From positions 1 to 46,512 of the forward strand of contig PBOR01000017.1 in NCBI GenBank assembly GCA_002724395.1: a stretch of DNA of 46,512 nt, in the 5' to 3' direction. The translations under genes and the position numbers were made by a program. This DNA comes from Rhodospirillaceae bacterium. GTDB lineage: Bacteria > Pseudomonadota > Alphaproteobacteria > UBA8366. Below the pieces are notes generated by a model. That model worked only from the letters and a program-made list of their open reading frames with translations, made no database searches and was not told the origin of the DNA. This document shows positions 34,250-43,591 of this stretch, piece after piece (positions within the stretch are counted from its first letter, which is position 1; the number at the start of each line of letters is the position of its first letter).

Positions 34250-35236
34250 ATGGCCATCTTACGGAAAGCGTCGGCGACCTCGCCCGAACCAGCAGCGTGC
34301 GCGTTCCCCCACAAACATTTATTGGGGATCGAAGGCCTTTCTTCTCAAGAAATCCAATTATTGCTCGATTTGGCGGATTCATACGTTGAGCAAAATCGCG
34401 CCGAAAATAAAAAAACCGACCTGTTACGCGGGCGAACTCTGATTAATTTATTTTTCGAAAATTCTACCCGCACCCGCACGTCTTTCGAACTGGCCGGCAA
34501 ACGTCTCGGTAGTGATACGATCAATATGGCCGTCTCCACCAGCTCGATCAAAAAAGGTGAAACCTTGATCGATACAGCCATGACCCTCAATGCCATGCAC
34601 CCAGATATCCTGTGCGTACGTCATCCACATTCAGGCGCTGTTCAACTCCTGGCGGAGAAGGTAAATTGCTCCGTTGTAAACGGCGGCGACGGCACACACG
34701 AACACCCGACGCAGGCATTACTAGATGCTCAAACCATCCGACGACGAAAAGGTAAGATTAATGGCTTAACCGTCGCTATTTCCGGCGACGTTCTCCACAG
34801 TCGTGTTGCGCGGTCGAATATGCATTTGCTTTCTACAATGGGTGCCCGGGTTCGGCTCGTTGCGCCACCAACGCTTTTACCGAAAGATGTAGAGCGCTAT
34901 GGAGTCGAGATTTATCATAATCTAGAAGACGGAATTAAAAACTGCGATATCGTTATGATGCTGCGCCTGCAAACCGAACGCATGCAAGGCATGTATGTGC
35001 CTTCGGTACGCGAATATTTTCGCTTCTTCGGCCTTACTCAAGAAAAGCTCAATGCCGCGAATCCCAATGCCCTCGTCATGCATCCCGGCCCTATGAATCG
35101 TGGCGTCGAAATAGATTCCGAATTAGCTAACGATATAGACCGATCCTTGATCCGAGAACAAGTTGAGATGGGCGTTGCCGTTCGCATGGCCGTATTCGAT
35201 GCTTTAACCCTAAATAACCTTAGTGATGCCAAGTGA
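34250..35236 (+). CDS. pyrB: aspartate carbamoyltransferase catalytic subunit
   Basis: 328 residues. The carbamoyl-phosphate motif is STRTRTS (72-78) in [32 protein letters not shown] and the VHPGPMNRG-like [13 protein letters not shown] end block are also typical. It joins carbamoyl phosphate and aspartate, the first committed step of pyrimidine synthesis. The N-terminus is some 15 residues longer than in many homologues and there is no ribosome site before ATG 34250, so the start is uncertain. Its stop overlaps the pyrC start (GTGA), showing translational coupling. Confidence 0.97.
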   Translation: MAILRKASATSPEPAACAFPHKHLLGIEGLSSQEIQLLLDLADSYVEQNRAENKKTDLLRGRTLINLFFENSTRTRTSFELAGKRLGSDTINMAVSTSSIKKGETLIDTAMTLNAMHPDILCVRHPHSGAVQLLAEKVNCSVVNGGDGTHEHPTQALLDAQTIRRRKGKINGLTVAISGDVLHSRVARSNMHLLSTMGARVRLVAPPTLLPKDVERYGVEIYHNLEDGIKNCDIVMMLRLQTERMQGMYVPSVREYFRFFGLTQEKLNAANPNALVMHPGPMNRGVEIDSELANDIDRSLIREQVEMGVAVRMAVFDALTLNNLSDAK

Positions 35237-36522
35237 GCCGAGACCCAACCGCATACATAAATGTTCGGCTACTAGACCCAGCAACCGGTCTAGATTGCAA
35301 CGGCGCTTTGTTGGCTCAAGATGGCATTGTCGTCGACTTTGGGCCAGACCTTCAAATCCCTAAAAAAGCGGCTACTGTCGATTGCAAAGGCCTTTGCCTA
35401 TCCCCAGGTCTTATAGACGTTCGCGTCCATTTGTGCGAACCCGGCGAAGAGCACAAAGAAACGATTGAGACTGCAGGGCTGGCTGCAGCCACTGGCGGTG
35501 TCACCGCAATGGTATGCTTACCAAATACCGTACCTGCCATAGACGATGTATCGGTCGTCGAATTCATAGCCCGGCGCGCGCGTGAAGCAAAATTGGTGAA
35601 AATTTACCCCTACGGTACTGTTACGCGCGGCAGCGATGGTAAACAACTCACCGAAATGGGTCTGCTTTCAGAGGCAGGCGCAGTCGCTTTCACGGACGGC
35701 ACCAAAGCCATCGCAGACGCCACCGTGATGCGGCGCGCTTTAAGCTACGCTAGCGGCTTCGATTTGCTGGTCGTTCAACACCCAGAGGAACCAAGCCTTG
35801 CACGAGATGGAGTTATGAACGAAGGCGAAGTCGCTACACGACTTGGGTTACCGGGTATTCCTTCGGTGGCAGAACCGATTATGATTGAACGGGATATCAG
35901 GTTGATTGAAATAACTGGCGGGCGCTACCACGCAGCACATGTTTCCACCTCCGAAGCCGTCAATATAATTCGTAAAGCGAAAAAACGCGGACTCAAAGTT
36001 ACGTGCGACACCGCCCCCCATTATTTTGCATTAAACGAAAATGCAGTCGGCGAGTACCGCAGTTTCGCTAAACTCTCACCTCCCCTAAGGAGTGAAGCTG
36101 ACCGGTTAGCTATTGTGGCTGGGCTAGCCGACGGAACCATTGACGTCATCGCCAGCGACCATGCTCCGCAAGATCAGGATTCTAAGCGCCTTCCGTTTAT
36201 CCAAGCTGAATGCGGCGCTATTGGTCTAGAAACACTATTACCACTGACATTAGAACTTGTTCATAATGGCTCGATAACTTTGCTGGATGCGCTAGCAAAG
36301 ATTACAAGTGAACCAGCGAAACTCTTCAAGTTGCCTGGCGGTAAATTACAACGCGGCGCACCGGCAGATATTGTTTTATTTGACCCAGATAAGCCTTGGA
36401 TATTGCGCGAGGAAAATTTCTGCAGTAAATCGAAGAACGCACCCTATGACGGTAGACCAGTGCAAGGACAGGTGCATCGAACTATCATTGATGGCCGCAC
36501 CGTTTACAAATTTGATGCCTGA
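35233..36522 (+). CDS. pyrC: dihydroorotase-like protein (PyrC paralogue, ATCase-associated)
   Basis: 429 residues, amidohydrolase fold, starting with GTG overlapping the pyrB stop. The metal motif normally D-x-H-x-H-L-R-E-P-G reads [10 protein letters not shown]: Arg64 replaces the first metal His, His66 is kept and Cys68 replaces the substrate Arg. Later His residues ([13 protein letters not shown]) and the Asp of ASDHAP remain. Several bacteria have an ATCase-bound inactive dihydroorotase beside pyrB and a second active PyrC elsewhere; this copy may be such a structural partner or may have low activity. [18 protein letters not shown] tail is family-typical. Confidence 0.9.
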   Translation: MSRDPTAYINVRLLDPATGLDCNGALLAQDGIVVDFGPDLQIPKKAATVDCKGLCLSPGLIDVRVHLCEPGEEHKETIETAGLAAATGGVTAMVCLPNTVPAIDDVSVVEFIARRAREAKLVKIYPYGTVTRGSDGKQLTEMGLLSEAGAVAFTDGTKAIADATVMRRALSYASGFDLLVVQHPEEPSLARDGVMNEGEVATRLGLPGIPSVAEPIMIERDIRLIEITGGRYHAAHVSTSEAVNIIRKAKKRGLKVTCDTAPHYFALNENAVGEYRSFAKLSPPLRSEADRLAIVAGLADGTIDVIASDHAPQDQDSKRLPFIQAECGAIGLETLLPLTLELVHNGSITLLDALAKITSEPAKLFKLPGGKLQRGAPADIVLFDPDKPWILREENFCSKSKNAPYDGRPVQGQVHRTIIDGRTVYKFDA

Positions 36523-36530
36523 GAACTCTC

Positions 36531-37127
36531 TTGGATCCCAATATAAATCTACTCGCATTCTTGGTCATCATCGGCGCTTTAAGCTATTTGTTGGGTTCAA
36601 TACCTTTCGGGTTACTAATCACCCGAATGGGCGGGCGCGGTGATATTCGCGAAATTGGATCGGGTAACATTGGTGCAACTAACGTGTTGCGAACAGGCAG
36701 CAAGCTTCTTGCCTTACTTACCGTACTTTGCGACGGTGGAAAAGGTATCGTAGCTATTTTGTTGGCAACCAGGTTAGGAGACTCTGCAGTGATGGTCGCG
36801 GCAATAGCGGTTATAATCGGCCACATATTCCCTATCTGGCTGGGTTTCAAAGGTGGTAAAGCGGTAGCCACCGCCGGGGGAGTCTATTTTGCTCTCGCTT
36901 GGCCCATCGGCATCGGTGCAGCCCTCACCTGGCTGGTTGTTGCATTCGCCACACGGTACTCCTCGCTCGCCGCATTAATTGCAACGGTGATTGCGCCGAT
37001 ATTTGCTTATTTTTGGGCATCCAATTTCGTCATTCCGACAGTCATTATCGCTTTTTTGATCATTTACAGGCATAAAGAAAATATAGAAAGATTAATTGCC
37101 CGAACCGAAACCAAGATTGGCAACTAA
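36531..37127 (+). CDS. plsY: acyl-phosphate:glycerol-3-phosphate acyltransferase PlsY
   Basis: 198 residues, five or so membrane helices. The three PlsY loops are present: LLGSIPFG, GSGNIGATNVLR, and GHIFPIWLGFKGGKAVATAGG. PlsY puts the first acyl chain on glycerol-3-phosphate from acyl phosphate at the inner membrane. The start is a TTG eight bases after the pyrC stop; no ATG suits the family N-terminus, so coupling with pyrC is likely. Confidence 0.95.
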   Translation: MDPNINLLAFLVIIGALSYLLGSIPFGLLITRMGGRGDIREIGSGNIGATNVLRTGSKLLALLTVLCDGGKGIVAILLATRLGDSAVMVAAIAVIIGHIFPIWLGFKGGKAVATAGGVYFALAWPIGIGAALTWLVVAFATRYSSLAALIATVIAPIFAYFWASNFVIPTVIIAFLIIYRHKENIERLIARTETKIGN

Positions 37128-37181
37128 AGAACTTCAAACTACAGCAACGTCTGCGCCGATATTAATGAGGTTGTCACCTAG

Positions 37182-38063
37182 ATGCTCAAAAACCCTGCAA
37201 TAGAAGTCATTCCAACGGGCCAAGCTTGCGGAGCGAACATACACGGCATAGACCTATCTCAACCTCTTGACGACCCTACTTTCGAGAAAATTCTGGCCGC
37301 ATTTGCTAAATATGGGATCCTGGTTTTTCATGAACAAAATATGCTCCCCCAACAACAAATCGAATTCTCAAAAAGGTTTGGCGAGATCGATATATACGTG
37401 CTCAGCGAATATACCCTCGATAGATATCCAGAAATCCTTCTCATATCTAACGTTCAAAAGAATGGCAAAAATATTGGCCTGGCAGATGCTGGCACTACTT
37501 GGCACACGGATACGTCTTATTTAAAACGCCCACCGCTTGCCACGTTTTTGTATGCTAAAGAAGTACCTATTAAAGATGGTGTCGTCCTTGGTGATACGAT
37601 CTTCTCAAGTGCAGCAGCAGCTTACGATAAACTCAATGAGGCCATGAAAATAAAAATAGAGGGCCTAACAGCGATCCATTCTTATCATGGCAAGCATACA
37701 GCTAGAGCGAATTTGGGGAGATCCAACCGCATCAAGCCGTCCCAAGAAGAGAACAGGGCTTTACAACCAGTAGAGCACCCTGTGGTTCGACGACACCCAA
37801 TATCCGGTAGAAAGGCCATATATGTTGCTGCCGGGGAGTGCGTTTCAATTCCTGGACTAGAAACAGAGGATGCGTTGGCACTGATTGAAGAACTAGCAGC
37901 CCAAATTACAAAAGAAGAATTCCACTACCATCACCATTGGCAAGAAGGTGACTTTGTCATCTGGGATAATTGTCAACTACAACATCTCGCGGTGCGAGAT
38001 TACGAACTACCTCTGAGACGTATTATGCACCGCACCCAGGTAAAAGGTCCGATTCCCATTTAA
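37182..38063 (+). CDS. TauD/TfdA-family Fe(II)/2-oxoglutarate dioxygenase
   Basis: 293 residues. Iron ligands H108 and D110 in TTWHTDTSY, distal H268 in QHLAVRDY, and the 2-oxoglutarate Arg in RRIMHRTQV. GRKAIYVAAGE and WDNCQLQH are standard for the family. Members hydroxylate taurine, 2,4-D, sulfonates or other small acids, releasing sulfite or another leaving group; the substrate is not predictable. It occupies the place between plsY and topA where dprA is often found in alphaproteobacteria. It is preceded by 54 bases without a good ribosome site. Confidence 0.92.
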   Translation: MLKNPAIEVIPTGQACGANIHGIDLSQPLDDPTFEKILAAFAKYGILVFHEQNMLPQQQIEFSKRFGEIDIYVLSEYTLDRYPEILLISNVQKNGKNIGLADAGTTWHTDTSYLKRPPLATFLYAKEVPIKDGVVLGDTIFSSAAAAYDKLNEAMKIKIEGLTAIHSYHGKHTARANLGRSNRIKPSQEENRALQPVEHPVVRRHPISGRKAIYVAAGECVSIPGLETEDALALIEELAAQITKEEFHYHHHWQEGDFVIWDNCQLQHLAVRDYELPLRRIMHRTQVKGPIPI

Positions 38064-38589
38064 ATGAAGCGCCGATATTTCGCGCGTTGCGTTAATTTAA
38101 AATTCGCTTGTTTGACCCCTGAGCCGCACCGTCGTGCTGCATTAAACAATATTACGAATTAAATTTACCTCTATACCACCAGAGTATTTGAAAAAAGTGT
38201 TAGGTCCAATGTCTCAGCGACGCTTATGAGAGCCCTTGATCCAAGTTCCGCCCAATCTATGAGTTCAAGCCGTAAACTGGAATTTCTCCAAATCTAATCG
38301 ACGCGCTATCATTAAAAGTCGAACTTACCAACAACCTCAAACACCATTCGGTTCAACGGGTATTGCTCATAGTTCCGCAAACAACTCACCTTAAATAAAT
38401 ACAACTATCGGAAATTGAGGCTAGGCCATAGAATTTTCTAGGCAGATAAAAAAATAATTATTTGTTATTTTTCAATACTTTATAATGATATTAAATCCGT
38501 TTATTCGCTTACCTTATTTCTCAATAGGTTGACGAACGGCCTTACCGATGTCACTTCCTAGCAGCATAGCACTCGTACGAAGGATCTTT
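38064..38589. other. 526-bp AT-rich region upstream of topA
   Basis: No supported coding frame and no sign of a dprA remnant that I could read in any frame. It becomes strongly AT-rich towards topA, and a perfect TATAAT is at 38481-38486; a TTATTT at 38458-38463 is a poor -35 at 17 bases. This is a candidate topA promoter. TopA promoters are often supercoiling-sensitive, and AT-rich upstream DNA would suit that. Confidence 0.4.
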
Positions 38590-41268
38590 ATGGACGTTGT
38601 CGTTGTTGAATCGCCATCGAAGGCGAAAACCATAAATAAATACCTGGGATCTGATTTCCTGGTGCTTGCGAGCTATGGTCATGTTCGGGATTTACCGGCA
38701 AAGGATGGTTCTGTCCGTCCTGATGACGGATTTTCCATGTCCTGGGAAGTGGCATCAGATTCGAAAAAACGCGTCGATGAAATTGCTCAAGCGCTAAAAG
38801 GTGCAAAACATTTATATCTTGCGACTGACCCAGATCGCGAAGGCGAAGCGATTTCCTGGCATGTTCAAGAACTGTTGAACCAACAGAAAACTCTTGATGG
38901 TATAGACGTCAAACGCGTCGTCTTTCATGAAATCACCAAAACTGCAGTTCTCGAAGCAATTGCGAACCCTCGTGAAGTCAATAAAGACCTGGTAGAGGCT
39001 TATTTAGCCCGAAGAGCACTTGACTATTTGGTTGGTTTCAACTTGTCTCCGGTCCTTTGGCGTAAATTACCCGGGTCGCGATCTGCAGGTCGCGTCCAAT
39101 CGGTGGCGCTTAGATTGATTTGCGAGCGCGAATCCGAAATTGAAATTTTTAAACCGCAAGAATACTGGTCTGTTACGGCTGATTTCAAAACTCCCCAGAA
39201 TGAGATTTTCACAGCGCGCTTAACCCATCTCAATGGCGAGCGACTTAAGCGCCTTGGCATTGAAAACGAAATAGCAGCCAACGCGGCAAAAGAAGCCATA
39301 AACGCAAGAACATTTTCAGTTGGTGGCCTGGAAAAGAAATCCGTTCGGCGTAACCCCGCGCCACCCTTTACCACTTCAACATTGCAGCAAGAGGCTAGCC
39401 GGAAACTCGGCTTCGGAGCCTCTCGCACCATGCAAACGGCACAAAAGCTCTACGAAGGTATAAATATCGACGGAGAAACGGTCGGGCTGATAACCTATAT
39501 GCGAACTGACAGCGTGACACTAAGCGGTGACGCAATTACGGGTGCAAGAAACCTAATCGCTGCGGATTACGGCACTAAATATTTGCCAGAGTCACCGCGT
39601 ATTTACAAAACTAAATCAAAAAATGCACAAGAAGCTCATGAAGCGATTCGTCCGACAGATCTATTCCGACGCCCCAGCGAAATAACCCCTCTTTTGGACG
39701 AAGGACAGAGAAAGCTCTACGATTTAATATGGAAACGAACCGTGGCTTGCGAGATGGAAAGCGCAGTGTTCGACCAAGTTGCCGCCGACATTACCGCACC
39801 TGACGGCCAGGTAACGCTTCGTGCTAATGGTTCAGTGATGAAGTTCGATGGCTTTCTCAAGCTTTATCAAGAAGGTCAAGACGATGCGGCCGGCGAAGAA
39901 GATAGTGACAACAAACGCCTCCCAGCCATGGAAAAAGGCCAGGCTGCCGCACACCAACAGACTAATTCGGAACAACATTTTACCCACCCCCCGCCTCGCT
40001 ATACTGAAGCAAGCCTAGTTAAAAAAATGGAAGAGCTCGGCATTGGTAGACCATCGACCTACGCTTCGATCTTAAAAGTCCTGCAGGACCGCAATTACGT
40101 TAATCTTGATAAACGCCGCTTCCAGCCGGAAGACCGTGGAAGGGTTGTTACCGCCTTTTTATCAAATTTTTTCGAGCGCTATGTCGATTATGATTTTACC
40201 GCCAATCTAGAGGAACAGCTAGATGACATCTCGGGTGGCAGCATTAACTGGAAACAGGTTTTAGAAAACTTCTGGGGTGCTTTTTCAGAAGCGGTTGCCG
40301 ATACTAAAGAGCTGCGCATCACCGAAGTCCTGGATCGCCTTGATGAGGATCTCGGGCCTCATTTCTTTGGTGATGGTGAAGCAGGCGAAGCCGCACGCAA
40401 ATGTCCCGGCTGCGAGGACGGACGGCTCAACCTGAAACTTGGACGGTTTGGTGCTTTTATCGGTTGCTCTAACTATCCAGATTGCCGATACACAAAACAA
40501 TTAGTGGTCTCCGGTAGCGAAGCCGACACATCAGAAGGAAACGCCGCTGTGGCGGCGGGCCCAAAATTGCTTGGCGTGGATCCCGACACCCAATTAGATG
40601 TCTCACTACGCAAAGGGCCTTACGGTTTTTACGTCCAGCTTGGCGAAGAACAACCGAAGGAAAAAGGCAAAAAAGCGCCACCAAAACCCAAACGCGCATC
40701 TGTACCCAAAGAACTAGACCCCGCTGCACTAGATTTAGAAGCCGCACTAGGCCTATTGTCACTTCCGCGCGAAGTGGGCCCCCATCCGGAGACGGACCGT
40801 ATGATTACCGCGGGAATTGGGCGGTTTGGCCCCTATATCAAACACGGCAGTATATATGTTTCCTTGAAGGATGACGATGTTCTTACTATTGGCTTGAACC
40901 GAGCGGTTACTCTATTTGCCGATGCGCCCAGCAGTGGTGCCCGTGAGCTTGGCGATCATCCAAGAGACGGCAAGCCAATTACTATTCGCAAAGGCCGATG
41001 GGGTCCATATGTCAAGCATAGTAGAACAAACGCCTCTATGCCCGAAGGTATTGAGCCAGAGGATTTAACTTTAGAGCAAGCGGTTGCACTGCTCGATGAA
41101 CGCGTGGCGAAAAAATCGAATAAAAAAGACAAATCGAAAAATAGTGTGGCAAAGAAGGCCGCAAAAGCCAAAAAGAAAGCAGCACGGAAGAAGAAACCCA
41201 CGCCTAAAAAAAAGACCGTTGTTGAGACCTCGACTGAAGAAACCCCCAATAATAGGTTGGGCGAATAA
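38590..41268 (+). CDS. topA: DNA topoisomerase I
   Basis: 892 residues. The N-terminal TOPRIM domain starts MDVVVVESPSKAKTINKYLG, with DPDREGEAISWHV for metal. The active Tyr is near 303 in GLITYMRTDSV. A single classical zinc-ribbon (CPGC...CSNYPDC, about 604-635) and several TopI C-terminal repeats (GRFGPYIKHG, GRWGPYVKH) follow. The end is a Lys/Ala-rich tail. It relaxes negative supercoils. ATG 38590 has AAGGA eight bases upstream; the frame to 38548 lacks a site. It is followed by rnr after 11 bases. Confidence 0.98.
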   Translation: MDVVVVESPSKAKTINKYLGSDFLVLASYGHVRDLPAKDGSVRPDDGFSMSWEVASDSKKRVDEIAQALKGAKHLYLATDPDREGEAISWHVQELLNQQKTLDGIDVKRVVFHEITKTAVLEAIANPREVNKDLVEAYLARRALDYLVGFNLSPVLWRKLPGSRSAGRVQSVALRLICERESEIEIFKPQEYWSVTADFKTPQNEIFTARLTHLNGERLKRLGIENEIAANAAKEAINARTFSVGGLEKKSVRRNPAPPFTTSTLQQEASRKLGFGASRTMQTAQKLYEGINIDGETVGLITYMRTDSVTLSGDAITGARNLIAADYGTKYLPESPRIYKTKSKNAQEAHEAIRPTDLFRRPSEITPLLDEGQRKLYDLIWKRTVACEMESAVFDQVAADITAPDGQVTLRANGSVMKFDGFLKLYQEGQDDAAGEEDSDNKRLPAMEKGQAAAHQQTNSEQHFTHPPPRYTEASLVKKMEELGIGRPSTYASILKVLQDRNYVNLDKRRFQPEDRGRVVTAFLSNFFERYVDYDFTANLEEQLDDISGGSINWKQVLENFWGAFSEAVADTKELRITEVLDRLDEDLGPHFFGDGEAGEAARKCPGCEDGRLNLKLGRFGAFIGCSNYPDCRYTKQLVVSGSEADTSEGNAAVAAGPKLLGVDPDTQLDVSLRKGPYGFYVQLGEEQPKEKGKKAPPKPKRASVPKELDPAALDLEAALGLLSLPREVGPHPETDRMITAGIGRFGPYIKHGSIYVSLKDDDVLTIGLNRAVTLFADAPSSGARELGDHPRDGKPITIRKGRWGPYVKHSRTNASMPEGIEPEDLTLEQAVALLDERVAKKSNKKDKSKNSVAKKAAKAKKKAARKKKPTPKKKTVVETSTEETPNNRLGE

Positions 41269-41279
41269 CCGCCACGTCA

Positions 41280-43490
41280 ATGGCCAAAGAGCGCCCCCCT
41301 TTACCGAGCCGGGATAAAATCCTTGCTTTTATTCATGATAGCGAAAAGCCCGTCGGGCGCCGTGAAATAGCGCGCGCCTTCAATATTAAAGGCGCGGATC
41401 GTGCTTGGTTGCGCCACGAATTAAAGAAATTGAAAGAAGACGGCCTTATTGGCGGAGATCGGCGTCGAGCTACAAAGCCAGGTCAGGTACCACCAGTGGC
41501 GGTTATAGAAGTGAGCCATATCGATAGCGATGGCGAACTAATGTGCAAACCAGCCCAGCCTAACGAAGGAACCGAACCACCAAAGATCTATCTAAGCGCC
41601 GCACGTACCATCAAAACCGCACCAGGAATCGGTGATCGGCTACTCGCACGCCTTAAACGAGTGGGCGGTGGAACCTACGAAGCCCGTCCTATTAAATTTC
41701 TAGAAAAAGTACCAACCGAAATAATTGGTCTTTTTCGTGCACGAGGGAACGGCGCTATACTACAGCCCATAGACCGGCGATTAAAAAATGATTTTACAAT
41801 CGCAAAAGAACACTGCGGCACCGCCGAAGATGGCAATTACGTAGTAGCTAAAACGCTCTCCGGACTCAGGCATAATGCCAAAATTATCGAAACGCTCGGC
41901 GCACGCGATGACCCCAGGATAACAAGTCTTTTGGTGTTACGTGCCAAGGGTGTTCCGATGGTATTTCACTCAGAAGCCGTTGCTTTAGCCAATTCTAAAA
42001 AAGTACCATCACTCGGTAAACGCATCGATTTTAGAGACAAACCGCTAGTCACTATTGATGGCGCTGATGCGCGAGATTTTGATGATGCTGTATGGGCTGA
42101 ACCCGACAGTGATCCGACCAACGAAGGCGGCTGGCATCTGCTAGTCGCCATTGCCGACGTCGCCTATTATATTCGCGAGGGTGATATTCTGGATCAAACC
42201 GCGCGCTTGCGCGGGAATTCCGTTTATTGCCCAGATCGTGTCGTACCCATGCTTCCCGAAGCACTTTCGAATGGCGTTTGCTCCCTAAATCCTGATGAGC
42301 CGCGCGCTTGTATCATTTCTGAGATGTGGATTAGCAATCAAGGATCTTTACTTAGGAGCGAATTTAAACGTGGCCTGATGCAATCTGCTGCCAGATTGAC
42401 ATATGAGCAAGTGCAGCAAGCCTATGATGGCAGTCCAGATGAGATTACCACTCCTTTAATGGAGGCCGTGATCAAGCCATTGTATGGTGCGTTTCAGGCT
42501 CTAGATATAGCGCGGCAAAAGCGTGGAACATTGGATCTTGATATCCCGGAACGTCAAATTCATTTTGACAAAGATGGGAGTATAAATGCAATTACGTTAC
42601 GAGAACGATTAAACAGTCATCGACTCATCGAGGAGTTTATGATTGCCGCTAATGTCTCGGCCGCGAAAACACTAGAGGCAAAGCGCCTACCTGTTATGTA
42701 CCGCAATCATGAACCACCGGCTCTCGAGAAATTAGAGGCGTTAGGTCAAGCCTTAAATGGCCTTGGTATCAAGCTAGCTAAAGGCACCAAGATATCACCT
42801 AAAGTTTTCGCCAGCGTGTTGCGCCAAGCAGAACACAAGGATAAAGAGGCACTGGTTAGCGAAATTATTCTACGTAGCCAAAGCCAAGCGGTTTATGGCC
42901 CCGCTAAGTTGGGTCATTTCGGACTAGCTCTGAGTAGTTATTGTCATTTTACATCTCCTATCCGCCGCTATGCGGATTTGCTTGTACACCGCGCTTTGAT
43001 CAGTGCCCTCGAATTAGGCACCGACGGACTCGGCTGCGACTTAGAGAGCACATTCGAAAAAATAGGCGAAGAAATCTCCGCTGCTGAACGCCGGGCAATG
43101 ACTGTCGAGCGCGAGGTGCGCGACCGCCTTATCGTCACCTATATAGCAGACCGTGTGGGAGCAATATTTGAAGGACAGATTACCGGTGTCACCAGGTATG
43201 GGTTATTTATACGTCTGAATGGGACGGGAGCGGAAGGTTTATTGCCAATCCGAATGCTACCAGAGGACTGGTACAATATTGATAAAACTGGATTTTCTAT
43301 GATTGGTGAAAGAACAGGCCTTCAGTTTCGTCTTGGCGAGATCATCACTGTCGAGTTAACTCAAGCTGAACAAATTACTGGAAGTCTAAGTTTTCGGTTT
43401 GTCAAGGGTGGCACGAAAACGTCCAAGCGAATACGCGATCATAAGGGTACGATAAGAGGACGCCGGCGGTCTCCCAAACGACGACGCTAA
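41280..43490 (+). CDS. rnr: ribonuclease R
   Basis: 736 residues. An N-terminal winged-helix-like part with cold-shock-type domains comes first. The RNB catalytic domain begins near 257 with TIDGADARDFDDAVW, whose Asp residues bind magnesium, and has GHFGLALSSYCHFTSPIRRYADLLVHR near its end. An S1 RNA-binding domain (about 645-720: EGQITGVTRYGLFIRL) and a basic tail follow. It degrades structured RNA 3' to 5'. It lies right behind topA and is probably co-transcribed. Confidence 0.97.
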   Translation: MAKERPPLPSRDKILAFIHDSEKPVGRREIARAFNIKGADRAWLRHELKKLKEDGLIGGDRRRATKPGQVPPVAVIEVSHIDSDGELMCKPAQPNEGTEPPKIYLSAARTIKTAPGIGDRLLARLKRVGGGTYEARPIKFLEKVPTEIIGLFRARGNGAILQPIDRRLKNDFTIAKEHCGTAEDGNYVVAKTLSGLRHNAKIIETLGARDDPRITSLLVLRAKGVPMVFHSEAVALANSKKVPSLGKRIDFRDKPLVTIDGADARDFDDAVWAEPDSDPTNEGGWHLLVAIADVAYYIREGDILDQTARLRGNSVYCPDRVVPMLPEALSNGVCSLNPDEPRACIISEMWISNQGSLLRSEFKRGLMQSAARLTYEQVQQAYDGSPDEITTPLMEAVIKPLYGAFQALDIARQKRGTLDLDIPERQIHFDKDGSINAITLRERLNSHRLIEEFMIAANVSAAKTLEAKRLPVMYRNHEPPALEKLEALGQALNGLGIKLAKGTKISPKVFASVLRQAEHKDKEALVSEIILRSQSQAVYGPAKLGHFGLALSSYCHFTSPIRRYADLLVHRALISALELGTDGLGCDLESTFEKIGEEISAAERRAMTVEREVRDRLIVTYIADRVGAIFEGQITGVTRYGLFIRLNGTGAEGLLPIRMLPEDWYNIDKTGFSMIGERTGLQFRLGEIITVELTQAEQITGSLSFRFVKGGTKTSKRIRDHKGTIRGRRRSPKRRR

Positions 43491-43591
43491 CAATTTGCCG
43501 CCAAACAAACTTTCCATTACTTAGAGATCTAACTGGTGGCAACGCTTAAAATTGGAGTTCAATACGGTTAACTGAACTCAACGGGGCAATA

